A DNA stretch of 28,349 nucleotides from JBDGYE01 sp039584255 (GCA_039584255.1 JBDGYE010000068.1:1-28349); one strand, 5' to 3'; positions 9,013 through 17,174 are shown, counted from the first letter of the stretch. The notes: generated from the letters alone by a model not told the origin. A program made the numbers and translations.

Positions 9013-9960
9013 ATGCGCAACCACAGGCTTCTACTCTTGACGATCGCAGGTGCGGCTGCAGCGATTCTCGCCTCCTCCTCGCCCGCTCAAGAGCCGGGGG
9101 AAACGAGCACCCTGCGCGTCGGAACGTTCGACTCCCGGGCCGTCGCAATCGCATTCTACAGGTCCCCTCCGTTTCAGGAGCGTGTCGCCGGACTGTTGAC
9201 CGAGTCTCGGGCAGCTAGAGAGTCTGGCGATGCGTGGCGGGTCATGCAGATCGAGAAGTACAAGCCTGCGATGTCACACCGTATGCACCAGCAGGGCTTC
9301 AGCACCGGCTCCGTGCGGGAGATCATGCAAGAGCTGGACACCGAGCTCCAACGGGTGGCCGAAGATGCGGGTGTGTCGGTCATCATCTCGCGGTGGGAGG
9401 TTGCCTTCAGCAACCCGGCGGTCGAGCTGATCGACGTGACACCGCAGGTCGTGGCGCTGATCGATTCGAGCGAAGAAGCGCTCGCGATGATCCGAGACAT
9501 CCAGGAGAGTGAGCCCGTGCCCTGGGAACAACTGCTGGCGCACGAGGAAGACAGGCGGCCCATCGTCGACGAGATTCGCCCCGTCATCGACGAGCAGGGA
9601 GTGGAAGCTGGCATCGGGCGATACCTTGAGCTGCGAGACGCGGCCTGCGAGCACCACCGCGCACAACTCGAAGCGGCAGCGGAGGAGTACGACTTCAGCG
9701 AGGCGCAGCTCAATGAGCTCGGATACTATTACCTGAGCGCGGGTGAGACGGAGATCGCGATCGAGATCTTCAAGCTGAACGTCGAGGCCTATCCGAAAGC
9801 TTTCAACACCTACGACAGTCTGGGCGAGGGCTACATGGAGGCGGGCCAGACGGATCTGGCGGTGGAGAACTACATGCGGTCTCTGGAGCTCAATCCCGAG
9901 AACGACAACGCCCGGCAAATGCTCGAACGCATGGGTGTCGAGCACGAGGACGCAGGCTGA
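9013..9960 (+). CDS. Secreted protein with OmpH-like N-domain and C-terminal TPRs
   Basis: A 315-residue exported protein. MRNHRLLLLTIAGAAAAILASSSPAQ is a Sec signal peptide with cleavage expected after SPA. The next ~130 residues (LRVGTFDSRAVAIAFY, a long charged helical stretch, VSVIISRWEVAF) loosely resemble periplasmic OmpH/Skp chaperones, where a strand pair holds long helices. A Glu-rich helical middle section leads to two TPR units near residues 235-305 (YYYLSAGETEIAIEIFKLNVEAYP, GEGYMEAGQTDLAVENYMRSLELNP). The start is secure: GGAGGTG lies 4-5 nt before the ATG, although the frame is open much further upstream. The OmpH relation is tentative; export and TPRs are clear. It is probably a periplasmic interaction protein. 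Confidence 0.75.
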   Translation: MRNHRLLLLTIAGAAAAILASSSPAQEPGETSTLRVGTFDSRAVAIAFYRSPPFQERVAGLLTESRAARESGDAWRVMQIEKYKPAMSHRMHQQGFSTGSVREIMQELDTELQRVAEDAGVSVIISRWEVAFSNPAVELIDVTPQVVALIDSSEEALAMIRDIQESEPVPWEQLLAHEEDRRPIVDEIRPVIDEQGVEAGIGRYLELRDAACEHHRAQLEAAAEEYDFSEAQLNELGYYYLSAGETEIAIEIFKLNVEAYPKAFNTYDSLGEGYMEAGQTDLAVENYMRSLELNPENDNARQMLERMGVEHEDAG

Positions 9961-10067
9961 TCCCGGTTGACAGGAAGGCGAGCGCGTCTACGCGTCCAGC
10001 GGTCCTGTAGTACTTGCGCAGAGACTCCGAGTAGTCCGGCGCAGGCCAGCACCGAAGGAGAACACGA

Positions 10068-10439
10068 ATGAAGCCAGAGATTCTCCGGCAGGACCCGGAT
10101 CGAGAGTTCATGACGCCGGAGCGCTGCTTCATCCAGGAAACCTGGGGTGCGGAGTCGGACTCAATCGTCTCCGTGGCCCGCGCGAGGGTGGAGCCTGGCG
10201 TCACGACCCAACTGCACGCGCTCGATGGGATCGATGAGCGCTATCTCATCCTGGAGGGCAGCGGACAGATGGAGGTTGGCGGCGAGGCCCCGGTTCCGGT
10301 GTCTCCGGGCGACGCGGTGTTGATTCCGGCCGGAGTGTCTCAACGGATTGCGAACGTGGGCCGGTCAGATCTGGTCTTTTACTGTGTCTGCACGCCCCCG
10401 TTTCACCTTGACGCGTACCGGAACCTCGAAGAGGCATGA
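10068..10439 (+). CDS. Single-domain cupin with altered metal ligands
   Basis: A 123-residue cupin barrel. Both cupin motifs keep their spacing. Motif 1 is G-X5-H-X-L-X4-E-X6-G around residues 44-64, and motif 2 is G-X5-P-X-G-X2-Q-X3-N around residues 82-97. The second histidine of motif 1 is Leu and the histidine of motif 2 is Gln, so only one His and the Glu of the usual four ligands remain. It may bind metal weakly or act as a non-metal sensor or isomerase-like barrel. AAGGAG sits 7 nt before the ATG. There is no signal peptide. It lies alone between the secreted TPR gene and the membrane TPR gene. Confidence 0.8.
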   Translation: MKPEILRQDPDREFMTPERCFIQETWGAESDSIVSVARARVEPGVTTQLHALDGIDERYLILEGSGQMEVGGEAPVPVSPGDAVLIPAGVSQRIANVGRSDLVFYCVCTPPFHLDAYRNLEEA

Positions 10440-10581
10440 GCCCTTAGCCCTTTCCCGGGTGCGGTGCAGCATCACGCTACTGGCGGATTCCCGCCGACGC
10501 GGCCTGACAGCTTGGGCGGTCCGGGGCCGCCCCGCGAACGGAAACCGTGCGTCGGGCGTCCGGAACCGTAGACTCCTGCCC

Positions 10582-10596
10582 GCTCCCTTCTATATT
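10582..10596 (+). promoter_or_regulatory. Possible -10 region shared with the kinase-remnant gene
   Basis: GCTCCC, three bases, then TATATT. The same arrangement, GCTCCC, one base, TATATT, precedes the kinase remnant at 13141-13153. Both are the only clear AT-rich hexamers in their leaders. No standard -35 is seen at the right distance. Confidence 0.3.
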
Positions 10597-10703
10597 CAAG
10601 CCGCGTCGCTCGCATGCCAAGTGCCGCGCGGTGCCGCGTGGCCAGGACCGACCTCGTCAGCGAGCCTCCATTCATTCACCCGAGAGGAGCCTGCAGCCTC
10701 GTG

Positions 10704-12770
10704 ATGCGTCAATTGCTTAACCGACGAGTCCCGCAGATCGCCGGCGCCTACCTGGCCGCCAGCTGGATCCTTCTCGAGTTCACCGATTGGGCGGTCGGCC
10801 AGTACGCGCTGTCGCCGGCGCTCACGAACTTCGTCGTCACCACGCTCCTGCTCCTCCTTCCGACCGTCCTCGTGCTCGCCTGGAGGCACGGCGCCCCGGG
10901 CGAGGATGGCTGGACAAAAACGGACGCCGCGGTGATCGGCCTCAATCTGGTAGCTGCAGGCGGCATCCTCATGCTGGCGTTCAGCGGTCAGGAGCTGGGG
11001 GCGGCCACCACGGTGCGGCTCCTCGAAGACGACGACGGGAACACGGTCGAGCGCGTGATCCCGAAGGCCGCCTTCCGGCGTGACGTGCTGGTGTGGGACT
11101 TCGATAATGAGTCGGGCGATCCTGAGCTCGACTGGCTGCGCAGCGGACTGTGGATGGGTCTCGTCACGGACCTGTATCAGGACCTGTTTGTGATTCCGGT
11201 GGACGTCCAGAATCCACGCATGGCGCGGCGCGTGCGCGAGCCCCTGAACGAAGCCGGTTTCGAGCTTCCATACGGCGTTCCGCTGGTCCTCAAGCGGGAG
11301 CTCTCAGAGGCGGCGGGCGTCGGACACTTCCTGGAAGGTGAGCTGCTGGAGCGTGACGGAGAAACGCTCGTCGTCCGCACGCGCCTGTACGAGACGCGCA
11401 ACGCCCGCGAGGTCGCGGCTCGCACCTACCGCGGCACCGACCCGCTCGAGATGGCGGACCGCATTTCGGTGGACGTGCGCCGGGACCTGGGGATCCCGAA
11501 TTGGCAGATCGAAGAGTCCATGGACCTCCCGGCCGCGGAGATACTCACCGACTCGCCGGAGGCCTTTCGCGTTTTCAGCGAATCTCGGGCTGCCATGTTC
11601 CGGAACCAGCCGGCCGAAGCGCGCGCTGCGGCCGACTCGGCGACCGCGATCGATCAGACGTTCGCGTCCGCACACGGCGCTTCCGCGTCCGCAGCACTCC
11701 TGATGGGCGATCAGGCAGCCGCCCGGGACGGGATCGCGGAGGCGCTGCGCCACGCCTACCGGCTTCCGGAGCGCTCCAGGCTCCTCCTTCAGATGGTAGA
11801 CCGCATGATCTTCCGCATGGACCCGGCCGGCGCGCTACAGACCGGCAACTACTGGACCGAGCTCTATCCGCAGGACCCGCTGGCCCGGCAGCTGCTGGCA
11901 CAGACCCACGCGATGCAGGGTGACATAGACGGCATGATCACCGAGTACCGGGCGCTACTAGCTCTGGACTCCACCGACGTCCAGTCGCTTCAGGAGATCG
12001 CCGCCGGGTTCCGCGGGAAACGGGAATACGACAGCGCGCTCGTGTACTACAACCGTTTGGCCGACCTCCAGCCGAGAAACGTCCAGACGCGACTCGACAT
12101 CGCGGCGACGCAGACCAGCCTCCTGCAGTTTGGCGCGGCACGCGAGGAGTTGGAGCGCGCGCGCATCACGGCCCCGGAGGATCCGGACGTCCTCGGCCGG
12201 CTCGCCCGAATCGACATGCAACAGGGGCGCTACGAGGACGCGGCACGTCGCCTCGAGGAGATGTCCGCACTCGCCCGCACGCCGCAGGAGCGCGATGTCG
12301 TTGCCGGCGTCGAGGAGACCTACTTCTACAGCCTCGGGCAATACGGTAAGCTCCGGGAAGCGTACCGCCGGCGACTCGCAGCGATGGGGCAGTACCAGGT
12401 CCCGATCCAGGTCGTTCAGACCGTCATCTACTCGGAGGTGCTGATCTACGCGGTCGACTGGGGCCGCGAGGCGTTCGCCCTCGCGCAGATCGACAGTATC
12501 CGGGCCGGCGTCGAGGAGCCCTGGAGCCTCATCCTGGAGGTGCCGGCCGTGCAAATCCACTTGGACCGGGGCGACGTCGAGTCGGCCCGGGAGTCCCTGG
12601 CCGGCCTGCGGGGGCTGGGCGAGGCGTTCGGTGGGGCGCCCGGGCGCAGCCGCATCCGCTGGGTCGAGGGACGGATCGCCGACCTGGAGGACGGCAACTG
12701 CCGGCGCGCGCTTCGTGCCGCAGTCGTCGCAGTTCCGGGCCTGGCTGGCCGCCTGCCTGACGTCGCTTGA
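10704..12770 (+). CDS. Membrane-anchored TolB-like/TPR protein, C-terminus frameshifted
   Basis: From MRQLLNRRVPQIAGAYLAASW the protein has an N-terminal membrane module with three likely helices (about residues 10-30, 38-58, 72-92). A TolB/FlgO-like domain follows (VLVWDFDNESGDPELDWLRSGL, LVTDLYQDLFVIPVDVQN, LEGELLERDGETLVV) and then a long TPR array. This architecture is common in Gemmatimonadota and Acidobacteria, with the TPR part expected outside the membrane; the role is unknown. The start at 10704 (or GTG 10701) follows GAGAGGAG and begins the conserved RR-PQ-AGAYLAASW segment; an upstream ATG at 10614 adds an atypical stretch. Near 12700-12710, in the CG-rich run CCGGCGCGCGC, the TPR reading moves to another frame, and the original frame ends in unrelated residues at 12770. 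Confidence 0.8.
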   Translation: MRQLLNRRVPQIAGAYLAASWILLEFTDWAVGQYALSPALTNFVVTTLLLLLPTVLVLAWRHGAPGEDGWTKTDAAVIGLNLVAAGGILMLAFSGQELGAATTVRLLEDDDGNTVERVIPKAAFRRDVLVWDFDNESGDPELDWLRSGLWMGLVTDLYQDLFVIPVDVQNPRMARRVREPLNEAGFELPYGVPLVLKRELSEAAGVGHFLEGELLERDGETLVVRTRLYETRNAREVAARTYRGTDPLEMADRISVDVRRDLGIPNWQIEESMDLPAAEILTDSPEAFRVFSESRAAMFRNQPAEARAAADSATAIDQTFASAHGASASAALLMGDQAAARDGIAEALRHAYRLPERSRLLLQMVDRMIFRMDPAGALQTGNYWTELYPQDPLARQLLAQTHAMQGDIDGMITEYRALLALDSTDVQSLQEIAAGFRGKREYDSALVYYNRLADLQPRNVQTRLDIAATQTSLLQFGAAREELERARITAPEDPDVLGRLARIDMQQGRYEDAARRLEEMSALARTPQERDVVAGVEETYFYSLGQYGKLREAYRRRLAAMGQYQVPIQVVQTVIYSEVLIYAVDWGREAFALAQIDSIRAGVEEPWSLILEVPAVQIHLDRGDVESARESLAGLRGLGEAFGGAPGRSRIRWVEGRIADLEDGNCRRALRAAVVAVPGLAGRLPDVA

Positions 12771-12996
12771 GCGGTGGGAGGAGGCCGAAGTAGAGCTTGC
12801 CTGGCTGCTCGAGCGCTTCCCCGGCTCCGCCAAGGTGCGGCACCTGGCCGGGTGGCTCGCCTCCGAGCGTGGCAGGACGGCCGACGCGATGTCCGAGCTC
12901 GAGGTCGCGCTCGACATCTGGTCGGAGGCCGACTCGGATTACCGGCCCGCGCAGGAGGCACGAGCCCTGCTCGAGGAGCTACGGGCCGGCGGGTGA
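12703..12996 (+). pseudogene. Out-of-frame C-terminal TPRs of the preceding gene
   Basis: In the +1 frame the sequence reads SSQFRAWLAACLTSLERW, EEAEVELAWLLERFPG and ending EARALLEELRAGG, a natural continuation of the TPR array with a proper terminal helix. Restoring the frame needs removal of one base (or gain of two) in the CG-rich run near 12700-12710. It could be a true frameshift mutation or a sequencing or assembly error. Without it the protein would be about 763 residues. Confidence 0.65.
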
Positions 12997-13140
12997 GCGG
13001 CCCCAGGACCTGCTTGAAATCAGCTGTACCGAAGTAAGATCGGGGAGATTCCTTCCGCGGTCGAGCACCATTGTTTTCAGGCAGGCGGTTTCGGGTTCTG
13101 CACCACGCACGCTTGGCAACGGACGGGCGCTCTAAGCCGC

Positions 13141-13153
13141 GCTCCCCTATATT
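13141..13153 (+). promoter_or_regulatory. Possible -10 region of the kinase-remnant gene
   Basis: GCTCCCCTATATT: a TATATT hexamer about 35 bp before the ATG, with the same GCTCCC lead-in as the TPR gene promoter at 10582-10596. A good ribosome binding site, GGAGGG, follows, 6 nt before the ATG. Confidence 0.35.
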
Positions 13154-13182
13154 GATCCCACCTTGTTCCACCGGAGGGCGGT

Positions 13183-13794
13183 ATGCCTGACCTGCTGGAA
13201 CGTCTCCAATCAGCACTTGCCCAACGATATACCGCCGAGTGTGAGCTTGGGCGCGGCGGTATGGCCACGGTGTTCCTGGCCGAAGACCTGAGGCACCGCC
13301 GCAAGGTCGCCATCAAGGTCATCCACCCGGTGGGCCATGATGAAGCCTCCCGGGCCGCAACGGACCGGGCCCTGGCGTGGTTCGCGGCGCGGCCGGCGAC
13401 CGAGCTACGCCACCACCGGGGCCGGGTGTTCTACTACGCCAGGCACTGGTCCGACGCCGATACCCTCTTCGAGGCGCTGAGCGCGGAGGCACCAGACAGC
13501 CTCGATTTCCGCGGCTATCGAGGCGTGGCGCTGGCCCACTTGGGCCGAACGGAGGAGGCGCTCGAGATCGGTCGGTGGCTCGAGGCGCTCAACGGCCGGT
13601 ACCTGCGGGGTGCGCACACCAGGTGGCGCGCGGCCATCGCGGCGGCGCTGGGAGATCGAGCCGAGGCGGTACGACTGCTGGAGCAGGCGTACCAGCAGGG
13701 AATGTGGCTTGGGCACTTCCATCGCCGGGATCAGGAGTGGGACGTCCTGGAAGACTACCGGCCGTACCAGGAGGTCCTGAGGCCCAGAGACTAG
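13183..13794 (+). CDS. Ser/Thr kinase-TPR protein collapsed by an internal deletion
   Basis: The first ~48 residues are the start of a Hanks-type kinase: LLERLQSALAQRY, glycine loop ELGRGGMATVFLAED, and VAIK with the ATP-anchoring lysine in VAIKVIHP. Directly after VIHP the sequence becomes the C-terminal TPR tail typical of Gemmatimonadota kinase-TPR proteins (RHWSDADTLFEALSAEAPDSLDFRGYRGVALAHLG, GRYLRGAHTRWRAAIAAALG, HRRDQEWDVLEDYRPYQEVLRP). The catalytic loop, DFG, activation loop, membrane helix and most TPRs are missing. At 203 residues against the usual 800-900, it is an in-frame internal deletion and cannot be an active kinase. The frame is intact and the RBS (GGAGGG) is good, so a short TPR protein may still be made. 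It follows the other TPR gene on the same strand. Confidence 0.8.
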   Translation: MPDLLERLQSALAQRYTAECELGRGGMATVFLAEDLRHRRKVAIKVIHPVGHDEASRAATDRALAWFAARPATELRHHRGRVFYYARHWSDADTLFEALSAEAPDSLDFRGYRGVALAHLGRTEEALEIGRWLEALNGRYLRGAHTRWRAAIAAALGDRAEAVRLLEQAYQQGMWLGHFHRRDQEWDVLEDYRPYQEVLRPRD

Positions 13795-13844
13795 CCGCGG
13801 AGCTGACGGTCACTCGCCAGGCGGCGCGAAGGAGTGCTAGCGAG

Positions 13845-14933
13845 ATGAAGCACAGGGAACTGTCGCGACGGGACTTCGTGAAGACGGGCGTCGGCGCTGC
13901 GTTGGGTGCCACGGTCGTGCCGCCGTGCCTCGGAACACGTTGGCTGTCGGACCCGAAAGCCGTGGTCAGCATCGCCAAGGTCAGGAACGGCAAGATCGAC
14001 TACGCCGTCGAAGAGGCAATCGATCTGCTCGGCGGGATCGAGACGGCGACAAGAGGCAAAGAGCGCATCATGCTCAAGCCCAACCTCGTGTCCGATGGCC
14101 GGGAGTACACGACCAAACCAGAGGTCATCGAGGCTCTCGCACGGCTGATGAAACGGTCGGGTAAGGATGTACTCATCGGCGAAGGTTCGGCGGCAGCCGA
14201 TGGTTTCAACGCCCTGGACGGCGAATCGTACCGGACCTCGAATCGCGAGATACTCGACGGAATGCAGCAGCACGTGTTCGACCGGCTAGGCTACACCGAA
14301 CTGGCCACGTCGTTGCGCGTTCCACTCGTCAACCTCCACACCGGCGAGATGGCTGAAGTCCCGCTCTCGAACGGCCTCGCGTATGACAGTATCCAGCTCC
14401 ACCACTCGCTCACCGACATCGATCTGTTGTGCTCGGTCCCGATGATGAAGACCCACGTTCTGGCCACGGTGACGTTGGGATTGAAGAACCTGATAGGTCT
14501 TTATCCAGGCGTCGCTTACTGTTCGGTCAGAGCCTGCGTTCACGATCAGGCGTCGTCAGCCGGATCGCCGGGCGTCGCGTTCGAGACCCTCGACATGGTG
14601 AGAGCGAACAACACGGGGCTGTGCGTCGTGGACGGCACCATGGCGATGGAAGGTGACGGCCCGACGCGCGGAGAGCTGGTAGACATGGGTTTGATCATCG
14701 CCGGCACCGATCCCCTGGCCACGGACATGGTCGCTGCCCAGCTGATGGGTATCGAGACGGCCGAAGTCCCCACCTTCACCTGGGCCCACAAGGCCGGAAT
14801 GACGCCGACGAGTCTGGATCAGATCGAGATCCGCGGTGAGTCGCCGGCCAGCGTCAGGCGCCCGCTCAAGAAGCCCAACGTCATCCCGTGGACCAGCATC
14901 AACAAGGTCTGGGGTGTGAAAGAGATGAGCTGA
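13845..14933 (+). CDS. Tat-exported DUF362 protein
   Basis: A 362-residue protein. MKHRELSRRDFVKTGVGAALGATVV is a twin-arginine signal (RRDFVK followed by a hydrophobic stretch), implying export of a folded, possibly cofactor-bearing protein. The mature part matches DUF362: VSIAKVRNG, IMLKPNLVS, VLIGEGSAA, SVPMMKTHVLATVTLGLKNLIGL, VVDGTMAMEGDGPTRG and GTDPLATDMVAAQLMGI. DUF362 occurs alone or fused to ferredoxin domains; its reaction is not established. There is no Cys-rich ferredoxin cluster here. AAGGAG lies 10 nt before the ATG. The frame is open far upstream, but that part shadows the kinase-remnant gene. Confidence 0.9.
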   Translation: MKHRELSRRDFVKTGVGAALGATVVPPCLGTRWLSDPKAVVSIAKVRNGKIDYAVEEAIDLLGGIETATRGKERIMLKPNLVSDGREYTTKPEVIEALARLMKRSGKDVLIGEGSAAADGFNALDGESYRTSNREILDGMQQHVFDRLGYTELATSLRVPLVNLHTGEMAEVPLSNGLAYDSIQLHHSLTDIDLLCSVPMMKTHVLATVTLGLKNLIGLYPGVAYCSVRACVHDQASSAGSPGVAFETLDMVRANNTGLCVVDGTMAMEGDGPTRGELVDMGLIIAGTDPLATDMVAAQLMGIETAEVPTFTWAHKAGMTPTSLDQIEIRGESPASVRRPLKKPNVIPWTSINKVWGVKEMS

Positions 14934-15010
14934 ATCACATCCAACGATCACCGTCCCAAGGGACTGTGACCTGCCACCAGAGTGCTGGAAAGCCCCCTTC
15001 CGGCGTCACC

Positions 15011-15027
15011 GCCCCCCTGCGTGAGAC
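15011..15027. repeat. 17-bp direct repeat, copy 1 (copy 2 at 16014-16030)
   Basis: GCCCCCCTGCGTGAGAC occurs exactly twice, about 1 kb apart. Each copy lies just beyond the stop codon of a minus-strand gene (18 and 29 bp downstream) and is followed on the plus strand by a small imperfect inverted repeat. The two copies bracket the DUF6090-like pseudogene and the DUF3303 gene. Confidence 0.6.
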
Positions 15028-15044
15028 TCAGGCCCTTGCCGAGA

Positions 15045-15468
15045 CTAGGTGGGTCCTCCCAACTCTCGGTCCAAGGCCTCGATCAATCGCTCCACGTCAG
15101 CCACGATTAGACCGTGCGTTGGAATCTCCGCGGTCTCCAGTACCTCGAGTCTGTAGTCCAGCAGGTTGTGAAAGGTCTGATCCGACGCCACGAAGGAGTA
15201 ATCTAGTGGTGTCGCACTCCTGTTGAATTCCAGGTCCTTAAAGTGAATCAGGAAGTATGGCCGCAGGGCATCGAGGACCACGCTCCGCTGAGTCCGCTTC
15301 ATTTCGTCCAGCATGCCATACCTAAGGTCATAGACCTTGGTGATCTGTGCCCGTAGCGAGTCGTTTGATACGAGGTCAAGGCCGCGGGACTTGAGCGGCC
15401 GCGAGGGCGAGGGTGATGCCGATCACGATGAGGATGACTTCCCCGACCGCCCCTCGCCAAGCCGGCAC
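15045..15468 (-). pseudogene. DUF6090-like membrane protein gene with internal deletion
   Basis: The N-terminal piece (from about GTG 15468) reads PAWRGAVGEVILIVIGITLALAA, the membrane-anchor signature of DUF6090-like proteins common in Gemmatimonadota and Bacteroidota. That frame stops at 15376. From about 15400 another frame carries the family's C-terminal half (LDLVSNDSLRAQITKVYDL, RTQRSVVLDALRPYF, ending LIEALDRELGG) to the stop at 15045. The middle, including the long helical section, is missing, and the pieces are joined out of frame near 15385-15405. The result is a deletion-plus-frameshift remnant. A short ATG-led open frame (15314-15045) survives but is only the C-terminal fragment. 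The original function is unknown. Confidence 0.65.
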
Positions 15469-15521
15469 ACGGGCCGGCTCGCGAACGCATTGCGGCCTGT
15501 CCGATGTGATCTTCTCGGATG

Positions 15522-15836
15522 TCAGCTGCGTTTCAGCCCGTCGCGCCAGGCGATGGCTTCGAGTTCGACCCGGACTGCGTCTTCGACGGCAATCACGGGG
15601 CGCGCCTGGAATTCGAAAGCCGGGTACGTCGAGCAGAACTTGTGAACGGCCAACGGATCGTCGCAGTCCACTAACACGTGCCCACCCCACTCGCCCACTC
15701 GCACTACAAACAACTCGATCTTGAATCCGGTAGGCGCCTGCCATTGACCGAACACCTCAAGTATCCGCTTCTGGGCATTCTCGTACTCCGCAGGCGAACC
15801 TTGCGGGCGTTCGAACCAGCTGATCATGTACTTCAT
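15522..15836 (-). CDS. DUF3303 small protein
   Basis: A 104-residue soluble protein of the DUF3303 type, a small ferredoxin-like alpha/beta barrel dimer family. It begins MKYMISWFERP and contains VFGQWQAPTGFKIELFVVRVGEWGGHVLVDCDDP, with the family's typical WHAPxG-like and DDP motifs. The start is chosen at the second ATG: AGGAGG touches the first ATG but stands 6 nt from the second. No signal peptide. Function unknown; the fold suggests small-molecule binding. Upstream on the same strand lies the GTTAGCC-containing element at 15886-15902. Confidence 0.8.
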   Translation of the reverse strand: MKYMISWFERPQGSPAEYENAQKRILEVFGQWQAPTGFKIELFVVRVGEWGGHVLVDCDDPLAVHKFCSTYPAFEFQARPVIAVEDAVRVELEAIAWRDGLKRS

Positions 15837-15885
15837 CGCCATCCTCCTAATTGTGTTGGTGCTCGGAACGATTGCTGATTGGACG

Positions 15886-15902
15886 GGCTAACTCCTATCC
15901 GA
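15886..15902 (-). repeat. CTAAC-TCCTAT element upstream of the DUF3303 gene
   Basis: On the plus strand GGCTAACTCCTATCCGA. Close matches occur at 7144-7160 (GCCTAACTCCTATTCGA, at the cassette boundary) and on the minus strand at 21278-21262 (GGCTAACGTCCTATTAC). Two of the three lie upstream of a minus-strand gene in the same orientation. Confidence 0.4.
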
Positions 15903-16013
15903 TGGTCGAACCGCCGGATGGATTCGCGCACCTGGCTCGACCTAATGTGAACTTACATGCCTCGGGAGATCATAGTCAGACAGGCATCTGACCTGGCCGT
16001 GCAATTCCGTACT

Positions 16014-16030
16014 GCCCCCCTGCGTGAGAC
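16014..16030. repeat. 17-bp direct repeat, copy 2 (copy 1 at 15011-15027)
   Basis: Exact second copy of GCCCCCCTGCGTGAGAC, 28 bp beyond the stop of the DUF3500 gene. A small hairpin (CACAG...CTGTG) follows on the plus strand. Confidence 0.6.
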
Positions 16031-16058
16031 ACAGCTGTGCTGTGCCTGACTACTCGGC

Positions 16059-17174
16059 TTACTTTCGGTGGTGCGGGCTGCTCTCATAATGCTGTTTGAG
16101 CAGGTCCATCCCGAGGTCGTCCCGGCCGCGGAAGATCGTGTGGATGTGATTCGCCGAATTCAGAGTGTTGTCGAACTCGATGAGCAGCGTTGGCCCGTGC
16201 ACCCGGTAGTACAACAGCTCGCCTGCCGCCGTGCTTCCGGCCCACGCGAAGTGGACGTTCCCGAAACCCTCGGCTTCCATCGCAGCGAGCTCGGCCGCTG
16301 CGAGTTCCCCGTGCAGGTTGCCCACGTACTGCTCGATCAGGTTTCGCAGGAGCGACCTCTGATCTGGCCGCAATCCCGACGCAGTCACGCCCTCGAGTGA
16401 CGAGAGCCGGTCCTTGGCTCCCGGTCCGGCCATGATGTCGGCAGGTGTGGCTCCCGCGATCCGGGCCGCCGACCGCTCATCGGGGGCCAGAGAGGCGAGA
16501 AAGGCGCGGCCCAGGTCCTCCTCCCCGGCGAGCACACGCCAGCCCGCCTCCGGGCCGGCCTGGATTCTCGCTGGATTGGAGCCCATGAAGGTCGGAGTGC
16601 CGACCACGAGGCCGTCCACCGAGGTGAAGTTCAGCGACAGGTGGTGACCCTCGAACCGCCATCCCCATGGATCTTGGCCGGTCGGGTCTCCGAACACGGC
16701 GACCAGGTAGAAGTCGCTCCCGAACTGGCGGGCATCGTCCAATCCCAGGTCCTCCTGCTCTCCTTCACGCTCCAGAAACTCGATGACGATCGGTCGCAGG
16801 ATGTCGTCCAGATGAACGATACCCGCGGCTTTGAGGTAGCCGCGATCGCTGAGTCCGATCTCGAGCATGCGGTATGCGGCGACCCGCTGCTCGTCCGAGA
16901 GATCCCCGAGCATCACTCCCGCATCCCGCGGGTGCGCCCACACGGGGAGGTAGTGCCATGAAGTCCTGGCGGGGGAATCCAACGCAGGCGTGGCTCGGTC
17001 ACGCAGGTCCGGAGACAGGGAGGCCAGGAAGCTTGCCGCGGTCTGGCGCATCCTGGCATCGAGATCGATCGACGCTTCGGTCGCGGGGGCGCTTCGGTCG
17101 GCCCCAAAGATCGCCACAACTGTCAGAACGATGCCCGCAGCGACCGAGGATGCCGCGACGTAAGATCTCCGCAT
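16059..17174 (-). CDS. Secreted DUF3500 protein
   Basis: A 371-residue exported protein: MRRSYVAASSVAAGIVLTVVAIFGA is a signal peptide or N-terminal anchor. DUF3500 landmarks are WGWRFEGHHLSLNFT, VGTPTFMGSNPA, AGWRVLAGEEDLGRAFLASL, LRNLIEQYVGNL, HFAWAG and, near the end, LLIEFDNTLNSANHIHTIFRG with a His-rich tail. The family is widespread in environmental bacteria without an established function; the conserved His, Asn and Asp positions hint at metal or ligand binding, an inference. AGGAG lies 8 nt before the ATG. It is divergent from the lectin lipoprotein gene, with about 209 bp between the starts. Confidence 0.85.
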   Translation of the reverse strand: MRRSYVAASSVAAGIVLTVVAIFGADRSAPATEASIDLDARMRQTAASFLASLSPDLRDRATPALDSPARTSWHYLPVWAHPRDAGVMLGDLSDEQRVAAYRMLEIGLSDRGYLKAAGIVHLDDILRPIVIEFLEREGEQEDLGLDDARQFGSDFYLVAVFGDPTGQDPWGWRFEGHHLSLNFTSVDGLVVGTPTFMGSNPARIQAGPEAGWRVLAGEEDLGRAFLASLAPDERSAARIAGATPADIMAGPGAKDRLSSLEGVTASGLRPDQRSLLRNLIEQYVGNLHGELAAAELAAMEAEGFGNVHFAWAGSTAAGELLYYRVHGPTLLIEFDNTLNSANHIHTIFRGRDDLGMDLLKQHYESSPHHRK

